A stretch of 14,657 bases of DNA from Alphaproteobacteria bacterium (GTDB lineage: Bacteria; Pseudomonadota; Alphaproteobacteria; Rs-D84): positions 1 through 14,657 of the forward strand of contig JAGCRE010000132.1 of the NCBI GenBank assembly GCA_017964865.1, written 5' to 3'. The position numbers were made by a program, and so were the translations under genes. Below the pieces are notes generated by a model. That model was given only the letters and a program-made list of their open reading frames with translations, had not been told where the DNA came from and made no database searches. This document shows, one piece after another, positions 1 to 7,753 of the stretch (the stretch's first letter is position 1; the number at the start of each line of letters is the position of its first letter).

Positions 1-855
1 CCCATATACCAAACCATACTCTTTACGCAATTTATTAAATATCTTTTCACCCAATAAAATTTTAAACTTTTGAACACAATGTTGTTCAAAATTATGCTTG
101 TTATCATACGGCCATAGTGTCGGGAACAAAATATCTATACGCACATTACTGTTGCTTTTTTGTAACTTGTGTGCACAACGTGGTGTATATTCTTCTTTAT
201 CATTTTCTTTGACATCAAATGGCTTCAAAAAACCGAACGATTTTTCCAACTGGTCCAATGTTTTTTCTTTGTTTAATATTCTTCCAGATATCACAACAAC
301 ACATTTGCTTGCCGACATTCTGCGACGAATAAAGAACAACATTTGCTTGCGTGTAAAAGATTTGATATTTTCTTCGGTCCCAAGCGTATGGTCAAAATCA
401 TGATTAAATAATTTTTCACATACAAAATTCTTAAACAATGAACCATTTTTATCGTTATGACGTCGTAATTCATCCAAAATTGCACCACGTTCACGTTCAA
501 TTGCATTCTTGTCAAACTTGGCGTTTTGCAATTGTTCACCAATACAATCAATCAAAATGTCCAAACCGGGGGCAACCGCTTCGCCAGTAAAAACCAAACG
601 ACTTTGGCTTGTGCTGGCATTTGATGTGCAACCATTGTCCGCCAAGAATTCACGTCTTGCTATTGCATTTGGAAAATGCTTGCTGCCCTCGCAAAACATG
701 TGTTCACAAAAATGCGTAATACCGTATTCAGACGGTTTTTCATCACGCGATCCTGTATAAAACACAATCCTGAAACTTGCTGTTTCTAAATCCATTGGGT
801 CCAAGATAACAGGCACCCCATTTGATAATTTATGTAATTCTGGCTTGTATTTCAT
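1..855 (-). CDS. M16 family zinc metallopeptidase (N-terminal 285 residues, cut by window edge)
   Basis: Probable processing peptidase of the pitrilysin/mitochondrial-processing-peptidase family (M16). Reading the minus strand from the ATG at 855 gives an open frame of 285 codons that reaches base 1 without a stop, so the C-terminal part is missing. The inverted zinc motif HxxEH is seen as HFCEH at residues 48-52. The third metal ligand fits Glu129, 77 residues after the second His, in ERERGAILDE, with the usual partner Glu122 seven residues before it. The N-terminus (LSNGVPVILDP, then an F-Y-T-G-S-R strand) is typical of the active M16 domain. No signal peptide is visible, so a cytoplasmic enzyme is likely. 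A G-rich ribosome binding site precedes the ATG. It lies downstream of the SuhB-like gene on the same strand, but a probable terminator separates them. The family call is firm; the substrate is unknown. Confidence 0.93.
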   Translation of the reverse strand, partial: MKYKPELHKLSNGVPVILDPMDLETASFRIVFYTGSRDEKPSEYGITHFCEHMFCEGSKHFPNAIARREFLADNGCTSNASTSQSRLVFTGEAVAPGLDILIDCIGEQLQNAKFDKNAIERERGAILDELRRHNDKNGSLFKNFVCEKLFNHDFDHTLGTEENIKSFTRKQMLFFIRRRMSASKCVVVISGRILNKEKTLDQLEKSFGFLKPFDVKENDKEEYTPRCAHKLQKSNSNVRIDILFPTLWPYDNKHNFEQHCVQKFKILLGEKIFNKLRKEYGLVYG

Positions 856-866
856 TTTACCCCCAA

Positions 867-890
867 ATAAAAACCGCCCAAACGGGCGTT
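867..890 (-). terminator. Probable intrinsic terminator after the SuhB-like gene
   Basis: On the minus strand a 5-bp all-G/C stem (CGCCC, loop GTTT, GGGCG) is followed within two bases by five T residues and a further T-rich stretch. It lies directly after the TAA of the SuhB-like gene and before the ribosome binding site of the M16 peptidase gene. The stem is short, so termination may be partial. Confidence 0.6.
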
Positions 891-896
891 AGTCAA

Positions 897-1601
897 TTAC
901 AATTCAATTTGACCATTGGTGGCGATTAAATCGGCCGCCATTTCTATCTTTCCGCCCGCCTCACGCACCAATAATTCGCCCGCTGCGATTTCTGCAAAAT
1001 CAAGCGGTTCGGATACAAACCCATCAAATTTACCAGACGCAACCCAGGCTAAATCTAATGCTGGACAACCCGTACGACGAACATCGCCAACCGTTTTACG
1101 ATTATCTGTGGTATTATATGCGACCGTCAGGTCAGATTCTTCTTTTAAATTAGAAACTTTTATTTTTGCCGAATGAAATGCCGAAAAGGCGTATGCACCC
1201 GCCCCACGTTCGGCATAATACAAACGTTCGTCAATTGGTGAATAAACCAACGCAATTTGTGTTTCGTCGTTTGTCCGCAATGCCAACGATATTGCAAAAT
1301 GTGGATTTCCACGCACGAAATTCGCCGCCCCCGATAATGCCAGAACAAATTCGTCACGACCCGCCCCCGGATTTGATACGTTTGGGGTTAACAGCCCGGC
1401 ATTTGGACGAACCAACATTAAATCAGATAAAATACTTTCTTCGATTCGGGCCTCAGCCTTTTTTACAAAATCACGTGCACCACGCAGTGATTGTTGCAAA
1501 TTTTCCACTTCGCCAAAGTCATGACGCAAACCGGATGCTGTGCGTTGCAACGCCATAAACATTTTGTTTAATTCCGTTGAACCCTTAATCAGCAATTCCA
1601 T
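897..1601 (-). CDS. SuhB/inositol-monophosphatase-like protein with degenerate active site
   Basis: A 234-residue protein of the inositol monophosphatase (IMPase/SuhB) fold. Recognisable family parts are an N-terminal helix ending in RGARDFVKKAEARIE (about 40-54), the segment NFVRGNPHFAISLAL (94-108), the SPIDERLYYAERGAGAY strand region (121-137), and the C-terminal ALDLAWVASGKFDGF (181-195) and AAGELLVREAGG (206-217). The catalytic residues are not conserved. The family motif W-I-V-D-P-L-D-G-T-T-N-F aligns without gaps to residues 84-95 (EFVLALSGAANF), so both metal-binding Asp become Leu87 and Ser90. The later WD motif reads A-E (Glu204). The usual Glu-Glu of the first metal site is absent around residues 71-76. 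I infer a non-catalytic pseudoenzyme. E. coli SuhB has a known non-enzymatic role with NusA in rRNA antitermination. The start is 23 bases after rpmE, so the two are probably co-transcribed. Confidence 0.85.
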   Translation of the reverse strand: MELLIKGSTELNKMFMALQRTASGLRHDFGEVENLQQSLRGARDFVKKAEARIEESILSDLMLVRPNAGLLTPNVSNPGAGRDEFVLALSGAANFVRGNPHFAISLALRTNDETQIALVYSPIDERLYYAERGAGAYAFSAFHSAKIKVSNLKEESDLTVAYNTTDNRKTVGDVRRTGCPALDLAWVASGKFDGFVSEPLDFAEIAAGELLVREAGGKIEMAADLIATNGQIEL

Positions 1602-1624
1602 GTTTGGCCCCGATTTTTAAGTTA

Positions 1625-1837
1625 TTAAAAATTAAATCCAGCAAATTTGCTTTTGAATTCTGCGGCACGTTGACCACGATCCCCGGTGTTTGTACGTTGA
1701 CCAGTCCAAGCCGAATGATTCAAATTATCAGTCGACAAAACCAGGTCTTTTTTGACCGAAGAATACATTTTTACCGTTTTACCATCCGTCATCGTAACGT
1801 TGATTTCATGGTATTCTGGATGAATTCCTTTTTTCAT
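1625..1837 (-). CDS. rpmE: Ribosomal protein bL31 (C-minus type)
   Basis: A 70-residue large-subunit ribosomal protein. The N-terminus MKKGIHPEYHEINVTMTDGK and the later HSAWTGQRTNTGDRGQ segment (about 40-55) match bL31, as does the C-terminal basic stretch ending in F-K-S-K-F. There are no cysteines, so this is the zinc-free form common in alphaproteobacteria. The length is typical. An AAAAGGG ribosome binding site lies 7 bases before the ATG, and a promoter with good -35 and -10 boxes lies just upstream. The SuhB-like gene follows after 23 bases and is probably on the same transcript. Confidence 0.95.
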   Translation of the reverse strand: MKKGIHPEYHEINVTMTDGKTVKMYSSVKKDLVLSTDNLNHSAWTGQRTNTGDRGQRAAEFKSKFAGFNF

Positions 1838-1869
1838 AGTATAACCCTTTTGATTATTTTAGCCACGTG

Positions 1870-1897
1870 ATTATACAAGGATTTTTCCATAAATCAA
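1870..1897 (-). promoter_or_regulatory. Promoter of rpmE
   Basis: On the minus strand, -35 TTGATT (1892-1897), a 16-base spacer and -10 TATAAT (1870-1875). The predicted transcript starts near 1863 and has a leader of about 26 bases that includes the AAAAGGG ribosome binding site. The promoter lies in the gap after the 169-residue gene, whose TGA is at 1913-1915. Confidence 0.7.
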
Positions 1898-1912
1898 GCG
1901 ATTTTCAACGAA

Positions 1913-2422
1913 TCAATACCGCCCGATACAGCCCAAATATGAATTTCCCGTCATTTCCAGGATATTTACAAACTGATTCTGGTTTTTGCCCGAAAACAGT
2001 GCCAAAATCGTTCCCGCATCTGTGGCCAGCATATCCGCAACCGTTGCGATTGACGAATTCATTTTCTTAAAGAAGCCACTTGTCGGGTAAATCTCTGCAG
2101 CAAATAATTGGTGCGACCCGCGGGGGGAAGCACCATTTTCCGATTTAATAACCATCAACTGACATTCCGGGGAAATAATCATTTTATCGGTGATAACGGC
2201 ACCACCCCCCAACAATTCACCCCACCAACCGGTCGATTCGCAAAATACCGGGTAATAAACAATCGCATTTGGATTCGATTCGAATATAGATGGAAAATCA
2301 ATGTCACCATTTATAACCTCTGGCATTTCGCCAGTCGCAGAATTTATGACTTTGCGTGCCAGCTGGTATATATTGTCCCCAGTTGTCTTACGTGGCCAGT
2401 AAAGAATCGGAAACTGCTTCAT
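1913..2422 (-). CDS. Protein of unknown function, 169 residues
   Basis: I do not recognise a family. The protein begins MKQFPILYWPRKTTGDNIYQ. It has no signal peptide and no clear membrane segment; a mildly hydrophobic stretch near residues 130-145 (TVADMLATDAGTILALF) is too polar to be a confident one. It has three cysteines, one near the middle (FCESTGWWGELLGGG, a Gly/Trp-rich turn region), one in SPECQLMV and one near the C-terminus. Its position between its own promoter and the rpmE promoter, codon use like its neighbours and a plausible start argue that it is real. The extended -10 lies only 8 bases before the ATG, so its mRNA is predicted to be leaderless. A cytoplasmic protein is most likely. 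Confidence 0.7.
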   Translation of the reverse strand: MKQFPILYWPRKTTGDNIYQLARKVINSATGEMPEVINGDIDFPSIFESNPNAIVYYPVFCESTGWWGELLGGGAVITDKMIISPECQLMVIKSENGASPRGSHQLFAAEIYPTSGFFKKMNSSIATVADMLATDAGTILALFSGKNQNQFVNILEMTGNSYLGCIGRY

Positions 2423-2430
2423 TGATGTGA

Positions 2431-2440
2431 ATTATATCAG
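2431..2440 (-). promoter_or_regulatory. Extended -10 promoter of the 169-residue gene
   Basis: CTGATATAAT on the minus strand, with TATAAT at 2431-2436 and the TG extension before it. The ATG follows 8 bases after the hexamer, so transcription should begin at or next to the start codon. The -35 region is only T-rich. No Shine-Dalgarno sequence fits in between. Confidence 0.6.
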
Positions 2441-2490
2441 ATTCGGTCGCAATAAAAAAGGGGGTGACGTAAAATAAAGTACTTGATTTT

Positions 2491-3777
2491 TTATTTTTTT
2501 ATATCTTTGTACCATTTCTGCAGGTTTGACCACATGGTATCAAGGTTATTTTTCGTCGTTTGATAGAAATCATCCGGTATTTGAACATTGAATAAAGTCT
2601 TAACAAGTGCCGGAATTGACGTCATAAACATCGCAATAAAGGCCCCCATCAAGATAATTGTAACAATACTGTCGTTACGCATCATTATTCCATCCATTAA
2701 AATCATCGAATCGTTTTGTTCAAATGCTGCGGTCAAGGCCGACACCCCACCCCATTCACCAAATGCCGCCCCCAGAAACATTATTGCAAATGTTACAAAC
2801 ACGCCTGTAAATGCAATACCCAATGCCCCCGTAACAACGTCATTTATAATCGATTTAATATTTTTACGACCATCGGGCAAAATCGACCAACCAGGGAAAA
2901 TCCACGCCATCAAAGACAGTGGCAACATAATCAGGTCTAATGAAACCTTGATAAATATTTCCAAGAAAAACAGTGGAACTGGCAATAATGCCGCAAAAAA
3001 TAGCACAATGATTAACAACCCTGCAAAAAATGCGATTACGTTCGGGAAAATTGGTATTTTACCCATAATTTTATGCATATATTGTTCATTGAACGACATA
3101 TTCATCAATGTCCAACCCGATGTCATACCGATTCCAGTCATTTGATGCACAACCCCCAATTCGCACGCCAAATTATGACGCAGTTTTGGTGAAAAAGCAC
3201 CCGCGTTTGCAGATTCGGTTGATATGGATACTGGGTCAGCAATCGCTGTTGCAACAACACATGTATTAAATTTTTCGTCCCCCACGACAATATGATTTAA
3301 CGACATACCGATACTGAAAATGGGTTCGAACGCAATATCGTTGATTATACGGGGCAACGGTGCCGCCAGCATTGCACACACCACCCCCAGTTTTAATATC
3401 CGCACACCAAAGTCACCCGTCAATGACCATGGTTCAATATTTTTTGCGTTCATATAATTGGCCAGTAATTGCCACGCAAACCATATTGCCAACAATGCTG
3501 CTGAAAATGGAATTACGACCAAACCGATTGCATGATACACACCCGGAATTATATTTGATATTGTGCCCAAGACATCTGAAAACATTTGGCACGACCAACA
3601 TGTTGAAAAGAAATTATATGCGTCCGCCATATTAACCGGAACAGACGTGCGATAAATTGAAAAGCCCGCCAAAACACCAACACCGGCAATCGCCCCAATG
3701 ACCAGTGGTGCAACCGCCCCCGCCGTAAAAGGCAAGAACGATACAAACACTAACCAAAATTTTTTTATCCAACGCAT
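2491..3777 (-). CDS. VirB6/TrbL-like polytopic membrane protein, paralog A
   Basis: A 428-residue inner-membrane protein, probably the channel-type VirB6/TrbL component of a type IV secretion system. A hydrophobic N-terminus (about 7-40) is followed by a CWSC motif (Cys60, Cys63), membrane segments near 80-108 and 124-148, a periplasmic-type loop with Cys173 and Cys205, then more segments near 247-296, 310-338 and 371-395, and a polar tail ending in Lys-Lys. Landmarks shared with paralog C are PW (116), PR (142) and FEP (150-152), at nearly the same spacing. The loop motif FSPKLRxxLACELG and a following G-x3-G are shared with C and D. It is transcribed away from paralogs B-E from an overlapping promoter region. 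Its -10 box is 6 bases before the ATG, so it lacks a normal ribosome binding site. The family assignment rests on topology and paralog alignment; a generic membrane protein is the alternative. Confidence 0.75.
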   Translation of the reverse strand: MRWIKKFWLVFVSFLPFTAGAVAPLVIGAIAGVGVLAGFSIYRTSVPVNMADAYNFFSTCWSCQMFSDVLGTISNIIPGVYHAIGLVVIPFSAALLAIWFAWQLLANYMNAKNIEPWSLTGDFGVRILKLGVVCAMLAAPLPRIINDIAFEPIFSIGMSLNHIVVGDEKFNTCVVATAIADPVSISTESANAGAFSPKLRHNLACELGVVHQMTGIGMTSGWTLMNMSFNEQYMHKIMGKIPIFPNVIAFFAGLLIIVLFFAALLPVPLFFLEIFIKVSLDLIMLPLSLMAWIFPGWSILPDGRKNIKSIINDVVTGALGIAFTGVFVTFAIMFLGAAFGEWGGVSALTAAFEQNDSMILMDGIMMRNDSIVTIILMGAFIAMFMTSIPALVKTLFNVQIPDDFYQTTKNNLDTMWSNLQKWYKDIKK

Positions 3778-3783
3778 GTTTTA

Positions 3784-3792
3784 AGTATATCA
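3784..3792 (-). promoter_or_regulatory. Extended -10 promoter of paralog A
   Basis: TGATATACT on the minus strand (TATACT at 3784-3789), ending 6 bases before the ATG at 3777. The mRNA is predicted to start at or next to the initiation codon. The position expected for the -35 box falls at about 3807-3812, on the -10 region of the opposing promoter, and has no good -35 sequence. Confidence 0.55.
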
Positions 3793-3807
3793 TATTTTGT
3801 CCCAAAT

Positions 3808-3817
3808 GTGATATAAT
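3808..3817 (+). promoter_or_regulatory. Extended -10 promoter of the paralog B-C-D-E operon
   Basis: GTGATATAAT with the TATAAT hexamer at 3812-3817. The start codon at 3850 is preceded by an AGAGAG ribosome binding site (3843-3848), so this transcript has an ordinary leader of about 25 bases. The expected -35 position (about 3789-3794) overlaps the -10 box of the divergent promoter and is poor, which suits an extended -10 promoter. Confidence 0.6.
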
Positions 3818-3849
3818 TGAAAAGATAAAAATATAAATAAGTAGAGAGA

Positions 3850-5082
3850 ATGAAATTTTTATCCAAATTTTTGCCTTTTTTGATTGCGTCGGCAATGTTT
3901 GTTTTGCCGTTTCCAGCATTGGCAGATGGAACATTATTGGATAATTTCAACCTGGCCCCATTTGTACCGATTGTATTGGACGCAATGATGACGATTGCCA
4001 GTGGCGGTTATGAATTTTTTGTAGGTAATGGTGACGGAATCATTTACTTGCTGGTGTGGGGATTTTTGGCAATTACGATTGCATTGTATCTTGTGAAACT
4101 TTATCTGCCGAAAAATTGGACCGGGGTAATTGGTTTTTCGGGTGGTGGTGAAATGTTTGATGGCAAGACAAACAGTATGACGATTATCTATAACGTCATG
4201 AAACCATGCCTGCGGGGAATTATTGCGGCGGGACTGTTGTTACAAATTCGCCCCGTTGTTTTAACCGAAGTTTTGGTAAATCCGTTCTTGCAATTTGGGG
4301 CGTTATACACACACAGCATTACAGAAACAATCAAAGAAGCTGGTGTTTCTGCACCAAAAATCGAATGCCCCGCCGAAATCGTTGACAAGGCATGGATTTC
4401 AAAATCGTCCTGTGAATTTTTGGTTCAACCTGTATCTGATTTGTCTGCGGCAAACAACACAATGATTCAACGCGGATTTGAATCGCTGTCGCGTGGTATA
4501 ACACAATTGCTGGTTCCAATTCCACGTGGTGGCATTGGTTTTATAAACATAATTACTGGAATCATTTTGATATCGACATTTTTTTCCAGCAACCTGTTTA
4601 TGGCATTGCTGATTATCCAGGGCATTTTTGAATTTGGTATGTCATTGGTTCTGTATCCGTTCCAGGTTTTGTCATACGTTGCAAAACCAAATGATAAATG
4701 GTTGGATATATGGCCGGCCTTTGCAGGCGTAACAACGGCATTAAAGAAACTGGTCATCACAATGATTATGTGTTCGTTTATGCTGTGTGTAAATATCGCA
4801 ATTATCAAATCATTGTTCACATGGAATTCATCGATATTTACGACGGGTCCTGCAACAGGTGCGTTTGGTGAACATTCGATGTTGTGGTTATCATCAATAT
4901 TGACGTTCTATTTGATGTTCAAATTGTTTGATTTAACCCGGTCCCAGTTGAATTCATATGTTGGTGGTGGAACCGATGCATTGTATTCCAAGGTAACAGG
5001 TGACACCAAAACATTATGGCATAACGTCAAAGATACCGGTAAAACAATCGGCAAAGCAATTGGGTGGATAAAAAGCAAATGA
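3850..5082 (+). CDS. VirB6/TrbL-like polytopic membrane protein, paralog B
   Basis: A 410-residue membrane protein and the first gene of the four-gene plus-strand operon. A signal peptide is visible (MKFLSKFLPF then a hydrophobic core, likely cleaved after ALA at 23-25). Membrane segments lie near 63-85, 117-135, 229-275 (two), 300-325 and 343-362. The polar loop between the second and third segments has Cys173 and Cys188, a likely disulfide pair. It shares with the other paralogs a proline-based motif after the second segment (VNPFLQFGALYTHS, 143-156; paralog C has FEPTADIATLYTQS). The central LYPFQVLSYVA region and the trailing Trp are like VirB6/TrbL proteins. The CxxC motif of A, C and D is absent. 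The tail is amphipathic and ends in Lys-Ser-Lys. The stop codon overlaps the start of paralog C in ATGA. Confidence 0.75.
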   Translation: MKFLSKFLPFLIASAMFVLPFPALADGTLLDNFNLAPFVPIVLDAMMTIASGGYEFFVGNGDGIIYLLVWGFLAITIALYLVKLYLPKNWTGVIGFSGGGEMFDGKTNSMTIIYNVMKPCLRGIIAAGLLLQIRPVVLTEVLVNPFLQFGALYTHSITETIKEAGVSAPKIECPAEIVDKAWISKSSCEFLVQPVSDLSAANNTMIQRGFESLSRGITQLLVPIPRGGIGFINIITGIILISTFFSSNLFMALLIIQGIFEFGMSLVLYPFQVLSYVAKPNDKWLDIWPAFAGVTTALKKLVITMIMCSFMLCVNIAIIKSLFTWNSSIFTTGPATGAFGEHSMLWLSSILTFYLMFKLFDLTRSQLNSYVGGGTDALYSKVTGDTKTLWHNVKDTGKTIGKAIGWIKSK

Positions 5083-6290
5083 ACAATATACTTGGCAATT
5101 TTGTTGATAATACCATCCAGTGTTATGGATGCCCGATATTTGATCGGCTGTTTCAAATCATATCTGGCACCGCGGCATCTGTATATAACCGCATGGCGGT
5201 ATTAATGGCGATTTTGTTCTGTGTTATGTTTGCGTTCTTTGTCTTGAACGCTGTTTGGCAAAACATAAAATCAGACGCAAAAGACCCGTGGTATCAAAAA
5301 TCTGTGCGACCCGTTATAATCAATTCACTGGTTGCATTGGCATTATTGTTCACTGGTGTTGCATTTCCACGTCTTATTACACAAATAACGTTTGAACCAA
5401 CCGCTGATATTGCGACACTTTATACACAAAGTATGCTGAACATCGACAACGAATTTGTTGATGAACATGTTACATATCAACCAATTCCTATATCCGATAA
5501 TGGATTTTTCCGCCCACAATTACGCGATAAAATTATCACGTTAATGAAAACAACTATTACCCAATTCCAGTCATATATGAAACTGGGGATTGCGGTTATG
5601 GATTCGGCATTTACATGGCGTGCATTATTAAGTGTCGGTGTCTTTATCAAACATATTATCCTGTTCGCAATCGGGATGTTTTTATTCTATGAATTTTTCA
5701 AGTTATTTTTCCGGTTCTGTTGCTATTTCGCAGACATCATTGTTGCAATGACAATGTTCGCGTTTTTCTTTCCGTTGTCATTGGTGCTGGTTGCGTTTCG
5801 TGGTGCAGATAATGTTCCAAAATGGATATCGGGTTTGGGCAAAAACATTGGATCAGACCAAATAAAAAAACTTATCAACGCAATTGTTGCATTGGCATCT
5901 GCGGTCATAACATATACGGTTGTTATGGTGATTATTGCAAAATTCTTTTCGTCACCCGATATGGGGACAAGCGAATTAATGAACGCTATTACAACAGGTG
6001 CAATATTTGACTATGATTTTTCGGGGGGAAATGTAATGTCGATATCGTTGATGGGAATGACCGTATTGGCATACGTTATTGAATTTATAACCGATAAAAA
6101 ACAGATTCAAAACGTCACAAATATGGTGATGGGTGCGTTTAACCTGAAACCAGACAATTCATTAAGCGAACAGTTGGCAAATGATGTTGAAACATTGACC
6201 AAAGCAACATTTGACACAGTCAAAAAAATTGGTGAAACAATTATAACAGACGGCAAAAAATCGGGCGACAAACCAGAAGAAAAGAAATGA
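5079..6290 (+). CDS. VirB6/TrbL-like polytopic membrane protein, paralog C
   Basis: A 403-residue membrane protein from the ATG at 5079, which overlaps the TGA of paralog B by four bases (ATGA, translational coupling). An in-frame GTG at 5064 would add five residues and is less likely. CYGC is at Cys15 and Cys18, followed by membrane segments near 39-60, 78-96, 185-240 (two to three), 265-290 and 318-337. Shared landmarks with paralog A are PW (70-71), PR (97-98) and FEP (105-107), and FFRPQLRDKI (143-152) matches the loop motif FxPxLR of A. Unlike the other four paralogs, the loop has no cysteine pair. The tail is long and polar and ends GDKPEEKK. Probable inner-membrane type IV secretion component, by analogy within the cluster. 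Confidence 0.78.
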   Translation: MNNILGNFVDNTIQCYGCPIFDRLFQIISGTAASVYNRMAVLMAILFCVMFAFFVLNAVWQNIKSDAKDPWYQKSVRPVIINSLVALALLFTGVAFPRLITQITFEPTADIATLYTQSMLNIDNEFVDEHVTYQPIPISDNGFFRPQLRDKIITLMKTTITQFQSYMKLGIAVMDSAFTWRALLSVGVFIKHIILFAIGMFLFYEFFKLFFRFCCYFADIIVAMTMFAFFFPLSLVLVAFRGADNVPKWISGLGKNIGSDQIKKLINAIVALASAVITYTVVMVIIAKFFSSPDMGTSELMNAITTGAIFDYDFSGGNVMSISLMGMTVLAYVIEFITDKKQIQNVTNMVMGAFNLKPDNSLSEQLANDVETLTKATFDTVKKIGETIITDGKKSGDKPEEKK

Positions 6291-7753
6291 TAAAGGCAAA
6301 AATAATTCTTCTTGTTGTTAAATTTGTAATGGGTGCAATCGCATTGGGGTTGGGCATATGGTATGTGTCGTCTTCAATCAATGGTGATGCAATATCATAC
6401 ACCAGTATGGATAATTTCATAAACGCGATTGGTGCAGGCGACGATATTGCAAACACAAACGGATGTTTTTTGTGCAAGTATGTTACCGAACTGTTTGGTG
6501 TGTTGGGTGATGCAACCGAAATGTTCTGGACGGCTATTGTTAATCATCTGTGGATTTTAATGGCAATTGGTTTTGGTATATTCTTGTTTATCTATACTGG
6601 CACATATATCTATGATGCTGCGAAAAAGACTGCAAAACTGGACGGCAAAGAAAAAGGCATTGAATTCAAGGCCTGGTTTGACAAGGTTTGGCGTCAAGGC
6701 GTTCGCATCTTAATCTGTGGTGCTTTATTGGGTGCGTTCAGTATGGGCGGCAATTCGGCATTACGGTATATCACACGTGTAACTGTAACCCCGGTAATGT
6801 TTGTTGGGGCCGAATTAGGTATGGCGGCAACCGGTGTTTCAAATTCAACACAATGCGGTGCAATGGATACGGTGGAAAATACCGACGATATATTAAACCC
6901 TGTTCTGCAACCGTTTATGTGTTCGGTGGGCAATTTGAACGCAACGATGTTGGCGGGTGCTGCGGGCGGCTTTTCAATGATGAATTACGCATGGATGGGC
7001 ATGGGTGGTGGTGCAATAACATGGATTGCAGGATTGGCCCTGGTCATAATGTTCCTGGTAATTGGGTTTGATTTATTCTTCCAGGTGTTATCTGTGATAT
7101 TCAAATTGATATTTATCATAATCTTTATGCCATTACTAATTGCGGCGGCGGCGTTTGAACCCGTATGGAAAGTCGCATCTAATCTTGTTAACAAATCAAT
7201 TGAAATGCTTGCCACATCAGCAATGAAAATTATCGCAATATCATTAAAAATCGTTGTGATATATGCAACCGTATCTTTTGTCGCCGATGCACATTTCCCG
7301 GGTCCGGTTGATGGATTTAATACGGTGTTTCCACCAATGCTGGGACAACAAATCGAAAACCCAGATGCAAAAACATTGTCGGTAATGAATACATTTACCG
7401 AATGTGAACGCGTGGCACTGGTGGATAACAAAATGGATGCAAAAAAATTCAAGAACTGTTTTACCGCACATCGTGCCATGGTCGAACGCCAATACCCGGG
7501 TGCGTTTGATTTCTTGGGTGACGGATGGGGTTTCCTGATGATGATGCTTGGAATCTTTGCGTTGTATTATTGGGTTGTGTCACCCGAAATAGATAAGATA
7601 TTTGCCAAGGTTACATCGGCCGACACCGATTTCACCAACGGAAATGCAAAACAAGACTTTGGGGCCAATATAAAACAGTTGGGTAAAAACATCTGGAATG
7701 CACCTGTTCAAATTGTAAAAGCAATAACAGATAAATCAGGCAAGAAAAGTTAA
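6287..7753 (+). CDS. VirB6/TrbL-like polytopic membrane protein, paralog D
   Basis: At 488 residues, the longest of the five paralogs. Its ATG overlaps the TGA of paralog C (ATGA). A hydrophobic N-terminus (about 5-27) is followed by CFLC at Cys60 and Cys63, the same residue numbers as the CWSC of paralog A. Membrane segments lie near 85-110, 138-155, 240-290 (two), 312-332 and 414-432. The segment QGVRILICGALLGAF (137-151) resembles GVRILKLGVVCAML of A. The periplasmic-type loop carries Cys190 and Cys212, with ILNPVLQPFMCSVG matching the FxPxLR...C motif. An extra polar insertion before the last segment (about 334-410) has Cys373 and Cys391 and accounts for the greater length. The central MPLLIAAAAFEPVWK is VirB6/TrbL-like. 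The tail ends in Gly-Lys-Lys-Ser. Confidence 0.78.
   Translation: MIKAKIILLVVKFVMGAIALGLGIWYVSSSINGDAISYTSMDNFINAIGAGDDIANTNGCFLCKYVTELFGVLGDATEMFWTAIVNHLWILMAIGFGIFLFIYTGTYIYDAAKKTAKLDGKEKGIEFKAWFDKVWRQGVRILICGALLGAFSMGGNSALRYITRVTVTPVMFVGAELGMAATGVSNSTQCGAMDTVENTDDILNPVLQPFMCSVGNLNATMLAGAAGGFSMMNYAWMGMGGGAITWIAGLALVIMFLVIGFDLFFQVLSVIFKLIFIIIFMPLLIAAAAFEPVWKVASNLVNKSIEMLATSAMKIIAISLKIVVIYATVSFVADAHFPGPVDGFNTVFPPMLGQQIENPDAKTLSVMNTFTECERVALVDNKMDAKKFKNCFTAHRAMVERQYPGAFDFLGDGWGFLMMMLGIFALYYWVVSPEIDKIFAKVTSADTDFTNGNAKQDFGANIKQLGKNIWNAPVQIVKAITDKSGKKS

Noticed and set aside
2588..3145. Plus-strand open frame of 185 codons opposite paralog A
   Set aside because: It lies entirely inside paralog A, has unnatural composition rich in Asn, Ile and Pro, and has no family features; it is an antisense shadow.
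5064..5081. Alternative GTG start for paralog C
   Set aside because: The ATG at 5079 forms an ATGA overlap with the preceding stop, matching the C/D junction, and leaves the CxxC region intact.
6985..7479. Minus-strand open frame of 164 codons inside paralog D
   Set aside because: Paralog D has membrane segments and motifs shared with its neighbours; the antisense frame has none.
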